Assembly (NCBI GenBank): GCA_963575745.1
Contig: CAUYUJ010005736.1
Span: 392,755 to 456,754, forward strand
Direction of reading: 5' to 3'
DNA from: Prorocentrum cordatum
Taxonomy: Eukaryota; Sar; Dinophyceae; Prorocentrales; Prorocentraceae
DNA length: 64,000 bases
Made by a program: the position numbers and the translations under genes
The notes under the pieces: generated by a model
Database searches by the model: none
Seen by the model: only the letters and a program-made list of their open reading frames with translations
Told to the model about the DNA's origin: nothing
Shown here: piece after piece, positions 9,713 through 19,340 of the stretch
How positions within the stretch are numbered: position 1 is the first letter of the stretch
Layout: the number at the start of each line of letters is the position of its first letter

Positions 9713-10390
9713 GATCATTGGATGCTCGATTTGTTCGGTCGCGATCGGCGGCGAAGGCGACCCAAGTCACCACCACACCCACCGCAACACACTTCATATA
9801 TTCAAAGCTTCTCTGTGGAGCTTGTGACCCAGCGACCGTCGTCAGCTGCGCGTGCTCAAAGAGAGGCCCCTGGCAACTTGCGAAAAGATCAGGCGCCGAG
9901 GGCCAAGGAATCACACAGTTATAGAGCAAAAGCGTGATTAATAAACACCCGCAACGTTTAAATAAAAAGCTGCCGCGCACGAAATTGCCTGGGACATTGC
10001 AGGTGCAATGCCGCAATTTTATGAACGCAAAATGCTTTTATAAACACGCAACAACTGTCGAATAAAAACGAGCACGGCTTTATACAAATATTTGCACCGT
10101 CGCGATTCGCAATCGTCGCCGCTGGGGCGTGCCGACTAAGTCCGCAAGCGTTCCGGAAGGAAATGTAAAAATCAGCCTGGTGGGTGTGAGGGTTGGTTGT
10201 TATCTCTCGAGGTAGCGACAGATCGGCACTCCAAATCGGTCGCGGCCGATCGCGACCGATCCCAGATTCGGTCGCGACGGGTCGCCACCGATCGCGACCG
10301 ATCGGTCGCGACCGATACCGGAAATTGAAGCAAAACTGGTAGCGACCGGTCTCGTCGGTCGCGACTGGCAAATTCCAGCATCCAATGATC
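9713..10390. mobile_element. TIR element, GGTCGCGACC family (copy 2, long)
   Basis: The left end GATCATTGGATGCTCGATTT is matched by the inverted right end GATCATTGGATGCTGGAATT; both continue into TCGCGAC-rich DNA. The interior is AT-rich near 9930-10110 (TTAATAAACACCCGCAACG, TTTTATAAACACGCAACA). At 10215-10320 it carries repeated GGTCGCGACCGAT palindromes. No transposase is seen. It is about six times longer than the relative at 1235-1343. Confidence 0.65.
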
Positions 10391-10613
10391 ACGGTTGGGC
10401 TCCTGTGCCATGGCAACGGAAACTCTAACTGTTCTATCGTTTTCTTGCCAGTTCACGCTGACCTTGTCCGTTTGTTTGGCAAGGTGGTCTGCCCTCCAGG
10501 GCAGAGCAGTGCAGAGGGCCCACCAGAGCCATGTGCCTCGAGTCCAAGGGCCCCATCCTCCAGACGCAAACGCAAATACATTCGCGAACTACGCGGAGCC
10601 TCAAAAAGAAGTC
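10391..10613. other. Spacer or LINE 3' flank
   Basis: No feature recognised. It may include the 3' untranslated end of the minus-strand LINE that follows; no poly-A tail or repeat boundary is visible. Confidence 0.4.
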
Positions 10614-11306
10614 TCATCCTCGCTCAAGACTCCACGCCTCAGCAACAGAACGGCGCCTGCGCGCCGTGGCTCGCATCCGAGTGCGCATCTGCTGAGACGC
10701 ACTGCCCGACGGCAGCTGTTGGCGGCGACAATTGCCAGAAAACAGAGAAGCGCCCAGCATTGCAGCAGTTGAATGCAGCACCGCGCGAGGGCGTTCGTGG
10801 GTCGGAAGCAGGGAGAAGAGCCAAGGCGGGGACTCAGAGATGGGAGGCATCAGTTCTCCAAGCCAGATTTCGCAAGTCCAGTAGGAACGTGAGCAACGAG
10901 AGTAATGGGCAATTTCGCCTAGGTCAGAGAGAGAGGGGTCGCGAGTATCAACGCAGCAATCGAATAGACAGCCATGAGACTGAGAGTTAAATCTGGCAGA
11001 CGCGTTCGAACCTCTTGATCGTGCGCGCAAAAAAATCAATCTGAGATAAGGCCTCGCCTTCCGAGTCACAAACTTGACAGCTTTCGAGACCTTCGTCGCG
11101 GCATCTTCTGGAACCTCACCCATCCACCTCCCCATCCTCATCATCGGGTCGATCTTGGCACCATGGGGGAAGTCCGGCGAGGCAGCAAGCGCACGGTCGA
11201 CGGCGGCCTGGAAGAGCTTCCCCTCGACAGGGATGCCCTTGGGAGACGCCGCCAGGATGCCTCGAGCTTTTCGACGTGTTGCCAAAAGTGCAAGGGCGAA
11301 ACTCAC
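10614..11306 (-). pseudogene. LINE 1 RT C-terminal region
   Basis: The 230-residue minus-strand frame contains CLFDCCVDTRDPSLSDLGEI followed by AHYSRC. This resembles the Cys-x2/3-Cys...His...Cys zinc-knuckle-like segment after the RT thumb in many non-LTR retrotransposon proteins (DSLxHYxxC pattern). Residues after about 150 read as low-complexity and are likely out of frame. It lies downstream of the YADD fragment in sense order, as expected. It is inactive because the polyprotein is broken. Confidence 0.55.
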
Positions 11307-11500
11307 GCTGGCCCATCCTGACGACGTGCGAACAAGACAGGCCTCGTCACTCTTGAATACTCTTCCCAGGCCTTCTAATATCTCAAAAATTTCCGAGCAC
11401 CGCGGAACTGGCCTGGACTTCGTAGCCCAAGGCGCAGCTTCCAGGTTTTTTCAACTTACTTGGAGATCCCAGGGAGGCAAGGTTCGTCAACATCTCATAA

Positions 11501-12052
11501 TTAAAACTGAAACGCGGACCAACAACCAGAAGCTGCAGAGCATTTTATACGCCGCACACACATCGCGCGACAGGTGCGAAGTGCATGGCGAAGGACAAGA
11601 TACTGAGGCAGAGGGCGTGGAACGCCGGGATAGTCTTGGCAAATGCGAAGCCAGCCTGGCGCACCTCTCACGCGGGGAACGAACTCTGCAACCGGCTTCT
11701 GCCAATAGCATTCGCGAGCGGAGCAGCCGATCATCACTCCCAGGTACTCACGCGAGAGGGCGACCTGGATCTGCATCAACAGCTCAGGAAGATGCGCCGC
11801 GATATAGTGCTTCAGCCGAGCTTGAAATACAGAAGAGTGACAGAGCACCAGGCATTTGCGGATATTCAGAGCCAGGCCAACAGCGGCCACAAGAGACTGA
11901 ACCACTTTAAACAGGTGACCGAGGTGGGCAATAGCATCACGAATACCATGCGCGCAGTCATCAGCATAATCAAGCTTGAGATGTAGATATTCCCAGCAGC
12001 GCTTACTGATGTAAATCTGAAGCGGGGCAATTCCGAAACAAAAAAGAATCAT
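11501..12052 (-). pseudogene. LINE 1 reverse transcriptase, YADD (palm) fragment
   Basis: Residues 27-34 read LDYADDCA; YADD is the catalytic motif C of non-LTR reverse transcriptases (codons at about 11957-11968). It is followed by AAVGLALNIRKCLVL (motif D-like) and SREYLGVMIG (motif E-like primer grip), in the right order and spacing. The frame is 183 residues, far short of a complete RT; fingers and motifs A/B lie upstream on the same strand in other frames. Catalytic aspartates are preserved in this fragment although the element is broken elsewhere. Confidence 0.8.
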
Positions 12053-12396
12053 AGAGGCGGGCCCCCCTGGCGAACCCCTCCAGCAACGTCAATCGTAGTA
12101 TAGACCTTATCCATGATAGATATTAAAGCAATATTCTCAAAATCAAACATACGGCTATTCCAAGACCGCCAGAGACCAGTCAATCGAGATCGACGGGGAA
12201 GGCGGCAGAGTAGCCCAACAGGGTCAGCGAGAGAGAGACGTGCCCCGAGGGCGCCCAGGACTCAGCACGCACAATGCGCGCAGCCATGCTGCGGCCAGAG
12301 ACACAAGCTTGCGAAAGAGAGACCACATGATGGCAGCCTCGTTCAATGGGCGGCGCACGCGCGAGCTCAGGAGCTCTGCGTCTGTGCTCGCCATGG

Positions 12397-12397
12397 A

Positions 12398-12487
<90 letters not shown>
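12397..12487. repeat. TG microsatellite inside LINE 1
   Basis: About 45 uninterrupted TG dinucleotides between the PGPDG and YADD parts of the RT, replacing or splitting its coding sequence. Confidence 0.97.
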
Positions 12488-12491
<4 letters not shown>

Positions 12492-12593
12492 GGGTGCCCT
12501 AAGGACGTGGGCCCCAACATCACCTTGCGAGTCCCCCGTCGGCAGGGCAACCATGATAACCCCCAGCATGTCCCGAGGAAGAGAATCAGTCTG

Positions 12594-13100
12594 TCAAGAT
12601 ACCAGGTCACGATGCAAACCGAAGAGGACACGCGGGGCATCCCCAAGGCGCCAACAATAGTAAGGGATCCCATCGGGCCCAGGCATACTACGCACACGAG
12701 TCTTTACGATGTCAACAAAGAACGCACCATCATCCACTTCCCAAGACACATTAGCACCTAAGGGTACCTGTTGGACAAAAGACGGTGGCCCAGGCCACCT
12801 GGGGCGGCCTCCTTGCACCTCACCAGAAGACATCTCCCGGGCGGGTCCTCGCGGCCTCGGCGGAGGCCCCGGGGGAAGGGCAGGGGGCGCCGCGTTCGCC
12901 AACCACTCCTTGAAGCCAAGCACGACGACGGAACTGCTGCCAAAAACTTCGGCGCCGCGCGGCATGTTTCTCCTCCTTCTGCCGCTGGATGCCATGGGGG
13001 GGGGGGGGGGGGGGGGGCTATCCAGCCCCGTCGTCTCCGCATCAAGAACCTTCATATACAGGTCGCGAACGCGCTGGCAGAGAGGGGTCAGACAGCACAT
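12594..13100 (-). pseudogene. LINE 1 reverse transcriptase, N-terminal (fingers) fragment
   Basis: Residues 136-150 read RVRSMPGPDGIPYYC, then WRLG. The PGPDGI/P signature marks the RT0/RT1 fingers region of non-LTR retrotransposons (about 12651-12683). Residues 1-115 are Pro/Gly-rich and contain a poly-Pro run encoded by the G tract at 12997-13017, probably expanded after insertion. The TG tract follows at once in sense order. Confidence 0.75.
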
Positions 13101-13322
13101 TCAAGAGTAGTGTCATCAATCTATGCAGAAAGCTTGGGGTAACAAACCATAGCAGTACCAATCATTCCAACATTCTGCAGCCGAAGGACACGCAGAGCAG
13201 CCATAGACCAATGATGACACTCCTCGCGCGTGCTGGCAACTCGAAAATTGATATGTCGACGCGCGCGCGTCGCCGCAGGATTCACGCATGGTTCGGCCTT
13301 GGCCAAACGCGCAGCACTCTCT

Positions 13323-14229
13323 TCAGCACCAGGGGGTGGGGGGGGGGGGGGCAAGCAAGAGCCCGCCCAGCCCCTCAGCAAACTCAGGAGACATGGTTAG
13401 CCATAGCGGGATATTCTTGCACTCCGACTGGTTGGGGGCTATATCGGAAGATTCGACATGGCAGGGATGTGGTCCAACGGCATATCGATTGATGCGGCCG
13501 ATCGTGGGTGTTGTAATACTCACATCAGCAAGAATAGCGCTAGGCAGCGAACAGTAAATACGATCCAGCCTCGCAGTGTGATCAATCACGTTATCTACGA
13601 TCGCCCGACGTGTGTCCGTACCTTATGGAACTCGATGAGCTCTGGCAGGATGCCGTTGAACGCCTGGACGCGCCTGCGGCCCCCTGGGCCCCAGAGCCCC
13701 CCATGCGCTTTTCGACGCCCCTCGCCTTCCAGAGTAAAATCCCAGTCGCCGAGAACGGTCGTACAATGCTCCGAAAACATCGGGACCTCACAACGGAGAA
13801 CGCGAAGCGCTGCAAGGTAACTGTTGATGTTACCCGACGGGTTAGGCACGTTGACATTAAAACTCTTGCACGGTCCGCGGGGGCCCGTCATATCTGTCAA
13901 GAGCGCGCGGCCATCTATCAGTGGACGACGCTCAATCTTTGAAAAGTTGCGCGCGAACTTCTTGCCGACTGCGGTGGCCAGGCCACCGGCGCCAGCACTG
14001 TCAGGGAAGAAAGCGCAGCCAAAGAGATGCGATGGGAGTTGAGTTACGAGGTGGTCAAGGTCACCTGGCCATGGGCTTCCTGGGTAGCAACTATATCACG
14101 GGATAGACACGGACGCTCCAACATACACATCTTCTTCTGATCACGATCAAGACGCAGGGAGCGCATGGACATGATCATGCCACCAGCATGCCAATAACAT
14201 ACAGATAAGGGAGAGGGGGGGGGGGGCAA
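13323..14229 (-). pseudogene. LINE 1 AP-like endonuclease (EEP) fragments
   Basis: Three minus-strand frames preserve hallmarks in the expected order. IVATQEAHG (14044-14229) carries the catalytic Gln-Glu. TTVLGDWDFTLEGEGR (13595-13900) matches the GDFN-type motif. ARLDRIYCSLP with SSDIAP (13323-13589) matches the LDRI/Y...SDHxP end motif, with Ile where the catalytic His is expected. An endonuclease of this exo/endo/phosphatase family would nick the target for target-primed reverse transcription. Frame breaks and the lost His make it non-functional. Confidence 0.75.
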
Positions 14230-14865
14230 AAAGGAGAAGCAAACTCACGGCCCGAAGACTCGCACGGTGCCGCATGTATTGATGGACCAGACACCGACGG
14301 CAAAAAGTCAAAAAAGGCGGCGGCGGTGCTGGATCAGCATGCCCAGCTGAATCGAGTGCATCATCACAGATGCCGCTCTCAAAGTTCAGCTGGCACTGCA
14401 CCGCTAAAAAGCTTGCCGCGGGAATCCGCCGCACCCCATCCTAGAGGGATGGCTTATTCTCCACAACAATGTCGATGATGAAATCGATCTCCACACCACT
14501 GGACTTCTATCGGTATAACTCCTCCCGGCCCGGTACAATCACAAATAGGTCATCTTCCGACTTCAGTGTGGATATGGCCCAGGAGTCCGCGCCAGTGGAA
14601 ACTTGAAAACGGCGAGAGCCAAATCTAGAACGACCCATGCGAAGCGAACCGTCCCAGAAACCTTTTTAATCGTGAGCTTGGCCTTCATCGGCCCCCCACA
14701 GACAAGAGAGCGTGTTCTTCATCATGCGCGCAGGCAATGGAAAACTACCTCGAACGCGACTTGGAAACTTCTTGGCACGATCACGACAACGTTACACATC
14801 GAAGGTGTTGTGACCGCCCACTACTTGAAACGGGTCGCCGCTTCCTCTGACTTGAAAATCACTGA

Positions 14866-15723
14866 CTACGAACGGCTCGCACGATGGAGCGAGGCTTCTA
14901 CATCTGCTACCATATCTTGCGGCACCTGCGTTTCGCACCACTCCCAGTGCTCCTTGCGGTACTGCGAGAGTACCTCCCGAGGCCAGCCACCGATCCATAT
15001 TCGGCAAGGGTTGTGCTGTTCCTTCTCGCTGTGCTGCATCGAACCCGTGTGCATATCAGGCGACTGGTGGACCGCTGGATGCTTGCGGGGACTGCTACTG
15101 TCCGTACTCGCCGCAGTCGACGGGGTAAGTAAAATCGTCGCAAGCTGCTCCTGAACGCTCTTCAACTTAGCCTCCATTTTTTCCTCTATCACTGTCAATG
15201 ATGATGATGTCGTGCCTTCTTTACAGTCATGCCAGCCACCGGTATCGTCAACCATGATCGCAAAGCCCGTCACCTGTTGGAAACGCTCCCCCCAGCTGGC
15301 CGACATATTGCTGACTAGACTTTGCATCTCCCGCACAGCTGTCACTTGTTGGGCCTGCAGGCCCTGCATCTGTACCTCCAAAGCGTCCGTCCGAGCGTCA
15401 GCAGCTCCAATCGCCGTGGGCAGCTCCGACTTCATCGAGCCAATCGCAGCCAGCACTTCGGCAGAGCCCGACATCGCAGTCGATGGGGAGACTGGGGTGA
15501 TCCGAGAAATTGTTCTCACGCTTGAACACCGCGTGCTTTGGTGCACGATTGGAGAAGATTGCGGGGACGAACCTCGGGACGCTCGAACCAACCCCTTGGC
15601 AGCGTCCAAGTTCGAAGCGCCGGGGCAGCGTTTCAAACATGACCCAACATTGCTACGGACTCTAACCAATATATCGTTGAGTGAAACATGTAGTTCAAAT
15701 GTATTATACACGTTTAGGGACAT
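14866..15723 (-). CDS. LINE 1 ORF1-like protein (coiled coil plus RRM-like start)
   Basis: This 285-residue minus-strand frame has a Ser/Thr-rich N-terminus, then a long heptad-compatible stretch (about residues 85-200, rich in Ala, Glu, Gln and Met), then PCRIWIGGWPREVLSQY near residues 242-258. The last part resembles the first strand and helix of the RRM-like domain in L1-type ORF1 proteins. Such proteins bind the element RNA as coiled-coil multimers (family knowledge). The RRM is truncated by a stop or frameshift at 14866. Met1 lies in a CATGTTTGAA-rich leader; a start further in is possible. Confidence 0.6.
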   Translation of the reverse strand: MSLNVYNTFELHVSLNDILVRVRSNVGSCLKRCPGASNLDAAKGLVRASRGSSPQSSPIVHQSTRCSSVRTISRITPVSPSTAMSGSAEVLAAIGSMKSELPTAIGAADARTDALEVQMQGLQAQQVTAVREMQSLVSNMSASWGERFQQVTGFAIMVDDTGGWHDCKEGTTSSSLTVIEEKMEAKLKSVQEQLATILLTPSTAASTDSSSPRKHPAVHQSPDMHTGSMQHSEKEQHNPCRIWIGGWPREVLSQYRKEHWEWCETQVPQDMVADVEASLHRASRS

Positions 15724-15740
15724 GTTCGAACGATGTTTGA

Positions 15741-16351
15741 ATCATGCTCCGGCACGTTAGAGACACGTTTGAAACATGATTGAGACATCTGGAAAGTATT
15801 TGGCATCATGCCTCCTCGCCAGTGATCATTTTATACAAGGTTAGGCGAGGCGGGCGCCGAAGACGTCTCGGAAGGCGGCCCGCGAGGGGCACGGCGGGGG
15901 CGCCAGAGCGCCAGAATTCACTTAACCCTGAGGATCCTGGCGATGCAATTTTTGTTTCGCCACCCGCGTTTTCGCTCGACTTTGGGCCCCGGGACCCTCG
16001 AAGCTCGATCTGGTTCGAGAAATGAAGCAGAAAGATGGGGTCTAGGACTCCGGGCGTGATTTCTACGATGCTGCAGCGTTTTTGCAACGTCGGATCTCAG
16101 GGTCTTCCGTTCTACCCTTTTCTGCCAGATGCTCTGCAATATCTCCTTTCTGGTGCACCCGTTCCTGCCGGGGGGGGGGGCGTGGCGAGGCCCTGAAGGA
16201 AAGCAGAGCTCCGCGCAAGTCTGGATTGACTTACGCGCCTTTTTAGGTGCAGTGTTGTTTGAAAAGGCGTCGGAATGGAAAGAGGGGGAAATGCCATGCA
16301 ATGAAATTTGTTTTGGCCTAAAGAAAAACAGCCTTCAGACCCCCTCGCACC
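15741..16351. other. Unassigned spacer
   Basis: Between about 15640 and 15790 short variants of GTTTGAAACATG recur (GTTCGAACGATG, GTTTGAATCATG). A G run lies at 16170-16180. No gene recognised. Confidence 0.45.
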
Positions 16352-16620
16352 GTGAGTCGCAGGACAAATCATGGCCAAGAAAGCCCCAAGACGGCCCAAG
16401 GGACTCAAGAATGCTCCAAGAGGGCCTCAAATATAGCCTCAAGACGTCTAAAGACGGCCGCGGATCGCCCAAACAGTCCCTCAGGGGCCATGGGGCAGCT
16501 CCAGCCAGCCCGAAAAGATCCGAAGTCGTCCAGACATCCCCAGAACGGCTACAAGAAACACCCCGAGTCCCCAGACGGGGCACGAAGCTTCCGCAAGACG
16601 GACCCACAGGCTCTCGACGA
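16352..16620. repeat. Degenerate CCCAAGACGG repeat (locus a)
   Basis: Imperfect 9-12 bp units such as CCCCAAGACGGCCCAAGGG and CTCCAAGAGGGCCTCAA. Member of the family at 45030-46235, 47050-47690, 50680-51235, 57245-57890 and 63790-63995. Open frames across it are compositional. Confidence 0.75.
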
Positions 16621-16865
16621 CGACAACGGCGGCGACGATCAGTGTTTCTTTTTGCATCGGCAAACGCACGTAACGAGCTCGGCCAGAAGCGGAAGCAAAG
16701 GCCAGAGAGCCTCGTCCTTCTCCTCATCCTCCCTCCAGTTCCTCCTAACCCACCACCTCCCCGACCTCCTCCACGAGGAGTGAAAAGGTGCTCCCTATCC
16801 TGCGCCGATGACGCGCAACAAAAACGAAAACAAAAACGAAAATCATGAGGGAGAGAAATTCGAAG
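16621..16865. other. Unassigned spacer
   Basis: Pyrimidine-rich near 16710-16775, A-rich near 16810-16845. Nothing recognised. Confidence 0.4.
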
Positions 16866-17500
16866 GCAACTGCTTAACAAAGTCGAAGAAGTCGCGCCTC
16901 AACGCTCCGTCTAACCTCACTCACGTCCGTGCCACAATTGGCGTGCGCTCGAATACACGCACCGCGGGCGAGACCACCCGTCGATGGACGGAGTCATCGA
17001 GGAAACATGGAGGTGTGGGCCAGCGCTGATACATTCGTTTAGTGTGATGAGCGTGAAGAGTTGGCAAGGGTATAAGCTGTCTTCTCAAGCTGGGTCTGGA
17101 CAACACCTGCTTATAAAATTAAGTCGTGCGTCAACGCTCCGTCTGACCTCACTCACGTCCGTGCCACAATTGGCGTGCGCTCGAATACACGCACCGCGGG
17201 CGAGACCGCCTGTCGACGGACGGAATCATAGAGGAGAAGGAACAGCGCTGATACATTCGTTTAGAGTAACGAGCGTGGAATGTTGGCAAGGATATAAGCT
17301 ATAGCGCTCGCTTCTCAAGCTGGGATCAGCAAAAGGACTCAGCCTCACTCACGTCCGTGCCACAATTGGCGTGCGCTCGAATACACGCACCGCGGGCGAG
17401 ACCGCCCGTCGATGGACGGAGTCATAGAGGAAGCACGGAGCTAAGGGGCAGCGCTGATACATATGCTTAGTGTGACGAGCGTGAAGTGTTGGCAAGGATC
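16866..17500. repeat. Three-copy ~195-238 bp tandem repeat at the 3' end of the Mei2-like gene
   Basis: Units start near 16866, 17104 and 17330 and share CAACGCTCCGTCTRAC, ACTCACGTCCGTGCCACAAT, ACACGCACCGCGGGCGAGAC, AGCGCTGATACAT and AGTGTGACGAGCGTGAAG. Blocks conserved in all three are nearly identical over 60 bases (CACGTCC...GCGAGACC). The last unit ends in TTGGCAAGGATC, whose final bases form the TGA stop of the minus-strand gene. Their role is unknown; they could be 3' UTR or an independent satellite. Confidence 0.85.
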
Positions 17501-18690
17501 AGCGAGGATTCATCGCAACGACGGCGGCAAGCTCCGAAGCTTCTGGCCACGAGGCCATCGGCTCTGGCTCTGCATCCTCGAGGACAAAGGGCAAAAAGTC
17601 AGCATTCTGGACGCGCGTCACCCGTCCGCCGGTCCACTTGCGCAGGTTCGCCTCGAGGCCCTGCACAAAGGCGCTGGAGACGTTGAGCGGGACGTCTTTG
17701 CCGGCCTCATCCTTGGTGCTGAGACGCCTGGAGCGGTGCCAGGCGGCCGCAAAGGTGCTGGCCGCATCAGCAGTCCTGAAGTTGATGAACGCCACGCCTT
17801 TCCCAGAGCCGTCCCCGAAGTTCCTCGGAAGGTATGCAAAATTGTACTTCTGTACGAACCCACTGCGGTTGACCTCGTCAAGGAACTCCTGCTGAGATGT
17901 CGAGGTATGTAGGTTGCGCACCACCAGGGTGGTGATCCTGGGCTGGGTGGCGCGCCGAGCCTGCCAACCTACCTTCCTCTCATGAACAGCGTGAGCCAGG
18001 GTCTCCTGCGCCGTGGAGGCCACCACGATACCAATGGCCGTCGCGGGAGCCGCCGTGGTCTGCTGATCCACCGGGACGGTGTGGCGGTTCCCCAGGCGCG
18101 TCCCCAGGATGGCCCGAACGCGCTGGCCAGGGCTGGGCAATGCCGACGCCTGTCCGAACATGGCGGTTGGGATGCGGGCGTAGTGGCGCTTCGGCTTCGG
18201 CGCTGGGACCGGCCAGAGCTCCCACGCCGCCGACCTGGGGCTCGCCCTCGTCGTCCGTGCCGGGGTAGAGGACAATCGCCGATGGGAAGTTGTCCTCGTC
18301 CCACTCCTTCTTGACATAGCTGCTGAGGGGGTTCGACGGCGCCGCGGCGTGGCGGTCGTGCATGCTCAGGCCGCACGGCACGGGGTCCGATTGGCAGCAC
18401 GTCGGCGACGGCACGATGGGCGCAGTGCTCGCCTCGGAGCCGACGGCCCACCGCCCTGGCGGCGCCATCAACGGCATGCCGCTGGCCGTCGACGCGAAGC
18501 TCTGAAAAATGAACCTATCGGGCATCCCCACGGCGGTGGACCTCTCCGACTCGCCGGCGGCCCCGTCCAGGGATGGGGAGCGGCACTCGACGCTGCCTTG
18601 GAGCCCCGGGTGCCACGCAGGAGCCGGGCGATCGTGCTGCTGCGGCGCGGCGGTGCCGCAGACTCCAGGACCAAGGACGGCCTGCGCCAT
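17499..18690 (-). CDS. Mei2-like RNA-binding protein (retrogene, one apparent frameshift)
   Basis: The C-terminal half carries a Mei2-type RRM (RRM_2 family). RITTLVVRNLHTS is the RNP2 strand, QEFLDEVNRSGF the helix, KYNFAYLPRNF a signature strand, GKGVAFINF the RNP1-like strand, and SSAFVQGLEANLRKW the C-terminal element typical of Mei2 proteins (RRM at about 17582-17933). Mei2-like proteins bind RNA and act in post-transcriptional control. The N-terminal half (ATG at 18688-18690; alternative at 18523-18525) is Pro/Ala-rich with YVKKEWDEDNFPSAIVLYPG. The two halves are in different frames, so a one-base shift lies near 18190-18235. Tandem spliced-leader relics 107 bases upstream of the ATG show it derives from a retroposed mRNA. 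It could be a pseudogene, or the shift could be a sequence error. Confidence 0.7.
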
Positions 18691-18796
18691 GGCTATCGGA
18701 TGCCGCGCGGCTGGAGCAGTTGGGGGGGGAAAAAAGGTCGCGCGCTGCCGTTGAACAGCAGCCGGGCACCAGCTGGGCCGTCTCGATCGTGGCAGG

Positions 18797-18833
18797 CTTG
18801 AGCCGAGAAATGCCTGAGCCAAAACGGCTACGG
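18797..18833 (-). other. Tandem DinoSL spliced-leader relics
   Basis: Read on the minus strand, 18833-18813 is CCGTAGCCGTTTTGGCTCAG plus G, differing at two of 21 positions from the dinoflagellate spliced leader. It is followed at once (18812-18797) by CATTTCTCGGCTCAAG, matching the 3' part of a second leader. A full leader followed by a 5'-truncated one is the known footprint of repeated trans-splicing and retroposition, because the leader itself contains an AG that can act as the next acceptor. Confidence 0.85.
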
Positions 18834-18977
18834 AGGCGACGATCTCGGTTTTTGGACATCTTTGACCGTGTGGGGCCTCCAATCAGGCAAAGCTGGGGCT
18901 CTTGTCGGAGTGGTCCAACGGGCGAGGGAGCCAGCGACCTTAACCTCCGAAAACCAAACAATTACCCCAGCGAAGGG
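18834..18977. other. Upstream flank of the Mei2-like gene
   Basis: No promoter motif recognised; dinoflagellate promoters lack a reliable consensus. Confidence 0.4.
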
Positions 18978-19340
18978 CCCAACCATATTCAGTTGTGAGC
19001 AGCGCGTTTGTGAACATCGAGCTCAGTGGAGCTCCCCCTGGGGCCACGAAACGTGTGACGGGTGTGCCGAGATGGGATGGGGGACTGCATGCGTTCCCCC
19101 CCCCTCTTGGAGCTTCAGTTGGATCTCCCCTACGGGGCCAGGAAGCATGTGAGAGGTGTGCCGACATGGCTAGGGGGCCGCATGCGGTACCCCCCCCGGG
19201 GGCATTAGTTGGAGGTCCCTATGAGGCTACGAAACGTGAGAGGTGTGCCAAAATGGGCATGCAGAGGACAGGGAGGTTGGAAGAAATGAAATGACGTGGG
19301 GTGCTGTCTATCTAAAATGAGGACCCTACACCACAGGATG
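18978..19340. mobile_element. Minisatellite-bearing TIR element (copy 3, short and right-end damaged)
   Basis: The head CCCAACCATATTCAGTTGTG, an internal GTGGAGCTCCCCCTGGGGCC, four diverged units with GAGAGGTGTGCC, and the tail ATGAGGACCCTACACCACAG match the copies at 5648 and 7450. The right terminus stops at GGATG and lacks the final GGTTGGG. The minus-strand LINE 2 begins here, so an insertion or deletion may have removed the end. Confidence 0.7.

Larger units (their letters stand above)
10600..15740 (-). mobile_element. Decayed LINE retrotransposon 1
   Basis: Reading the minus strand from 15723 downward gives, in order, an ORF1-like protein, AP-endonuclease fragments, RT fragments with PGPDG and YADD, and a C-terminal Cys/His segment. 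This is the standard domain order of a non-LTR retrotransposon. The pieces sit in different frames with stops between them, so it is inactive. A TG microsatellite (12397-12487) and G runs (12997-13017, 13332-13350) interrupt it. Ends are approximate; no DinoSL relic was found at the 5' side. Confidence 0.8.

Noticed and set aside
11000-11020. tRNA T-arm-like GTTCGAACC
   Set aside because: No anticodon arm, D arm or acceptor pairing could be drawn around it or around the similar site at 44451.
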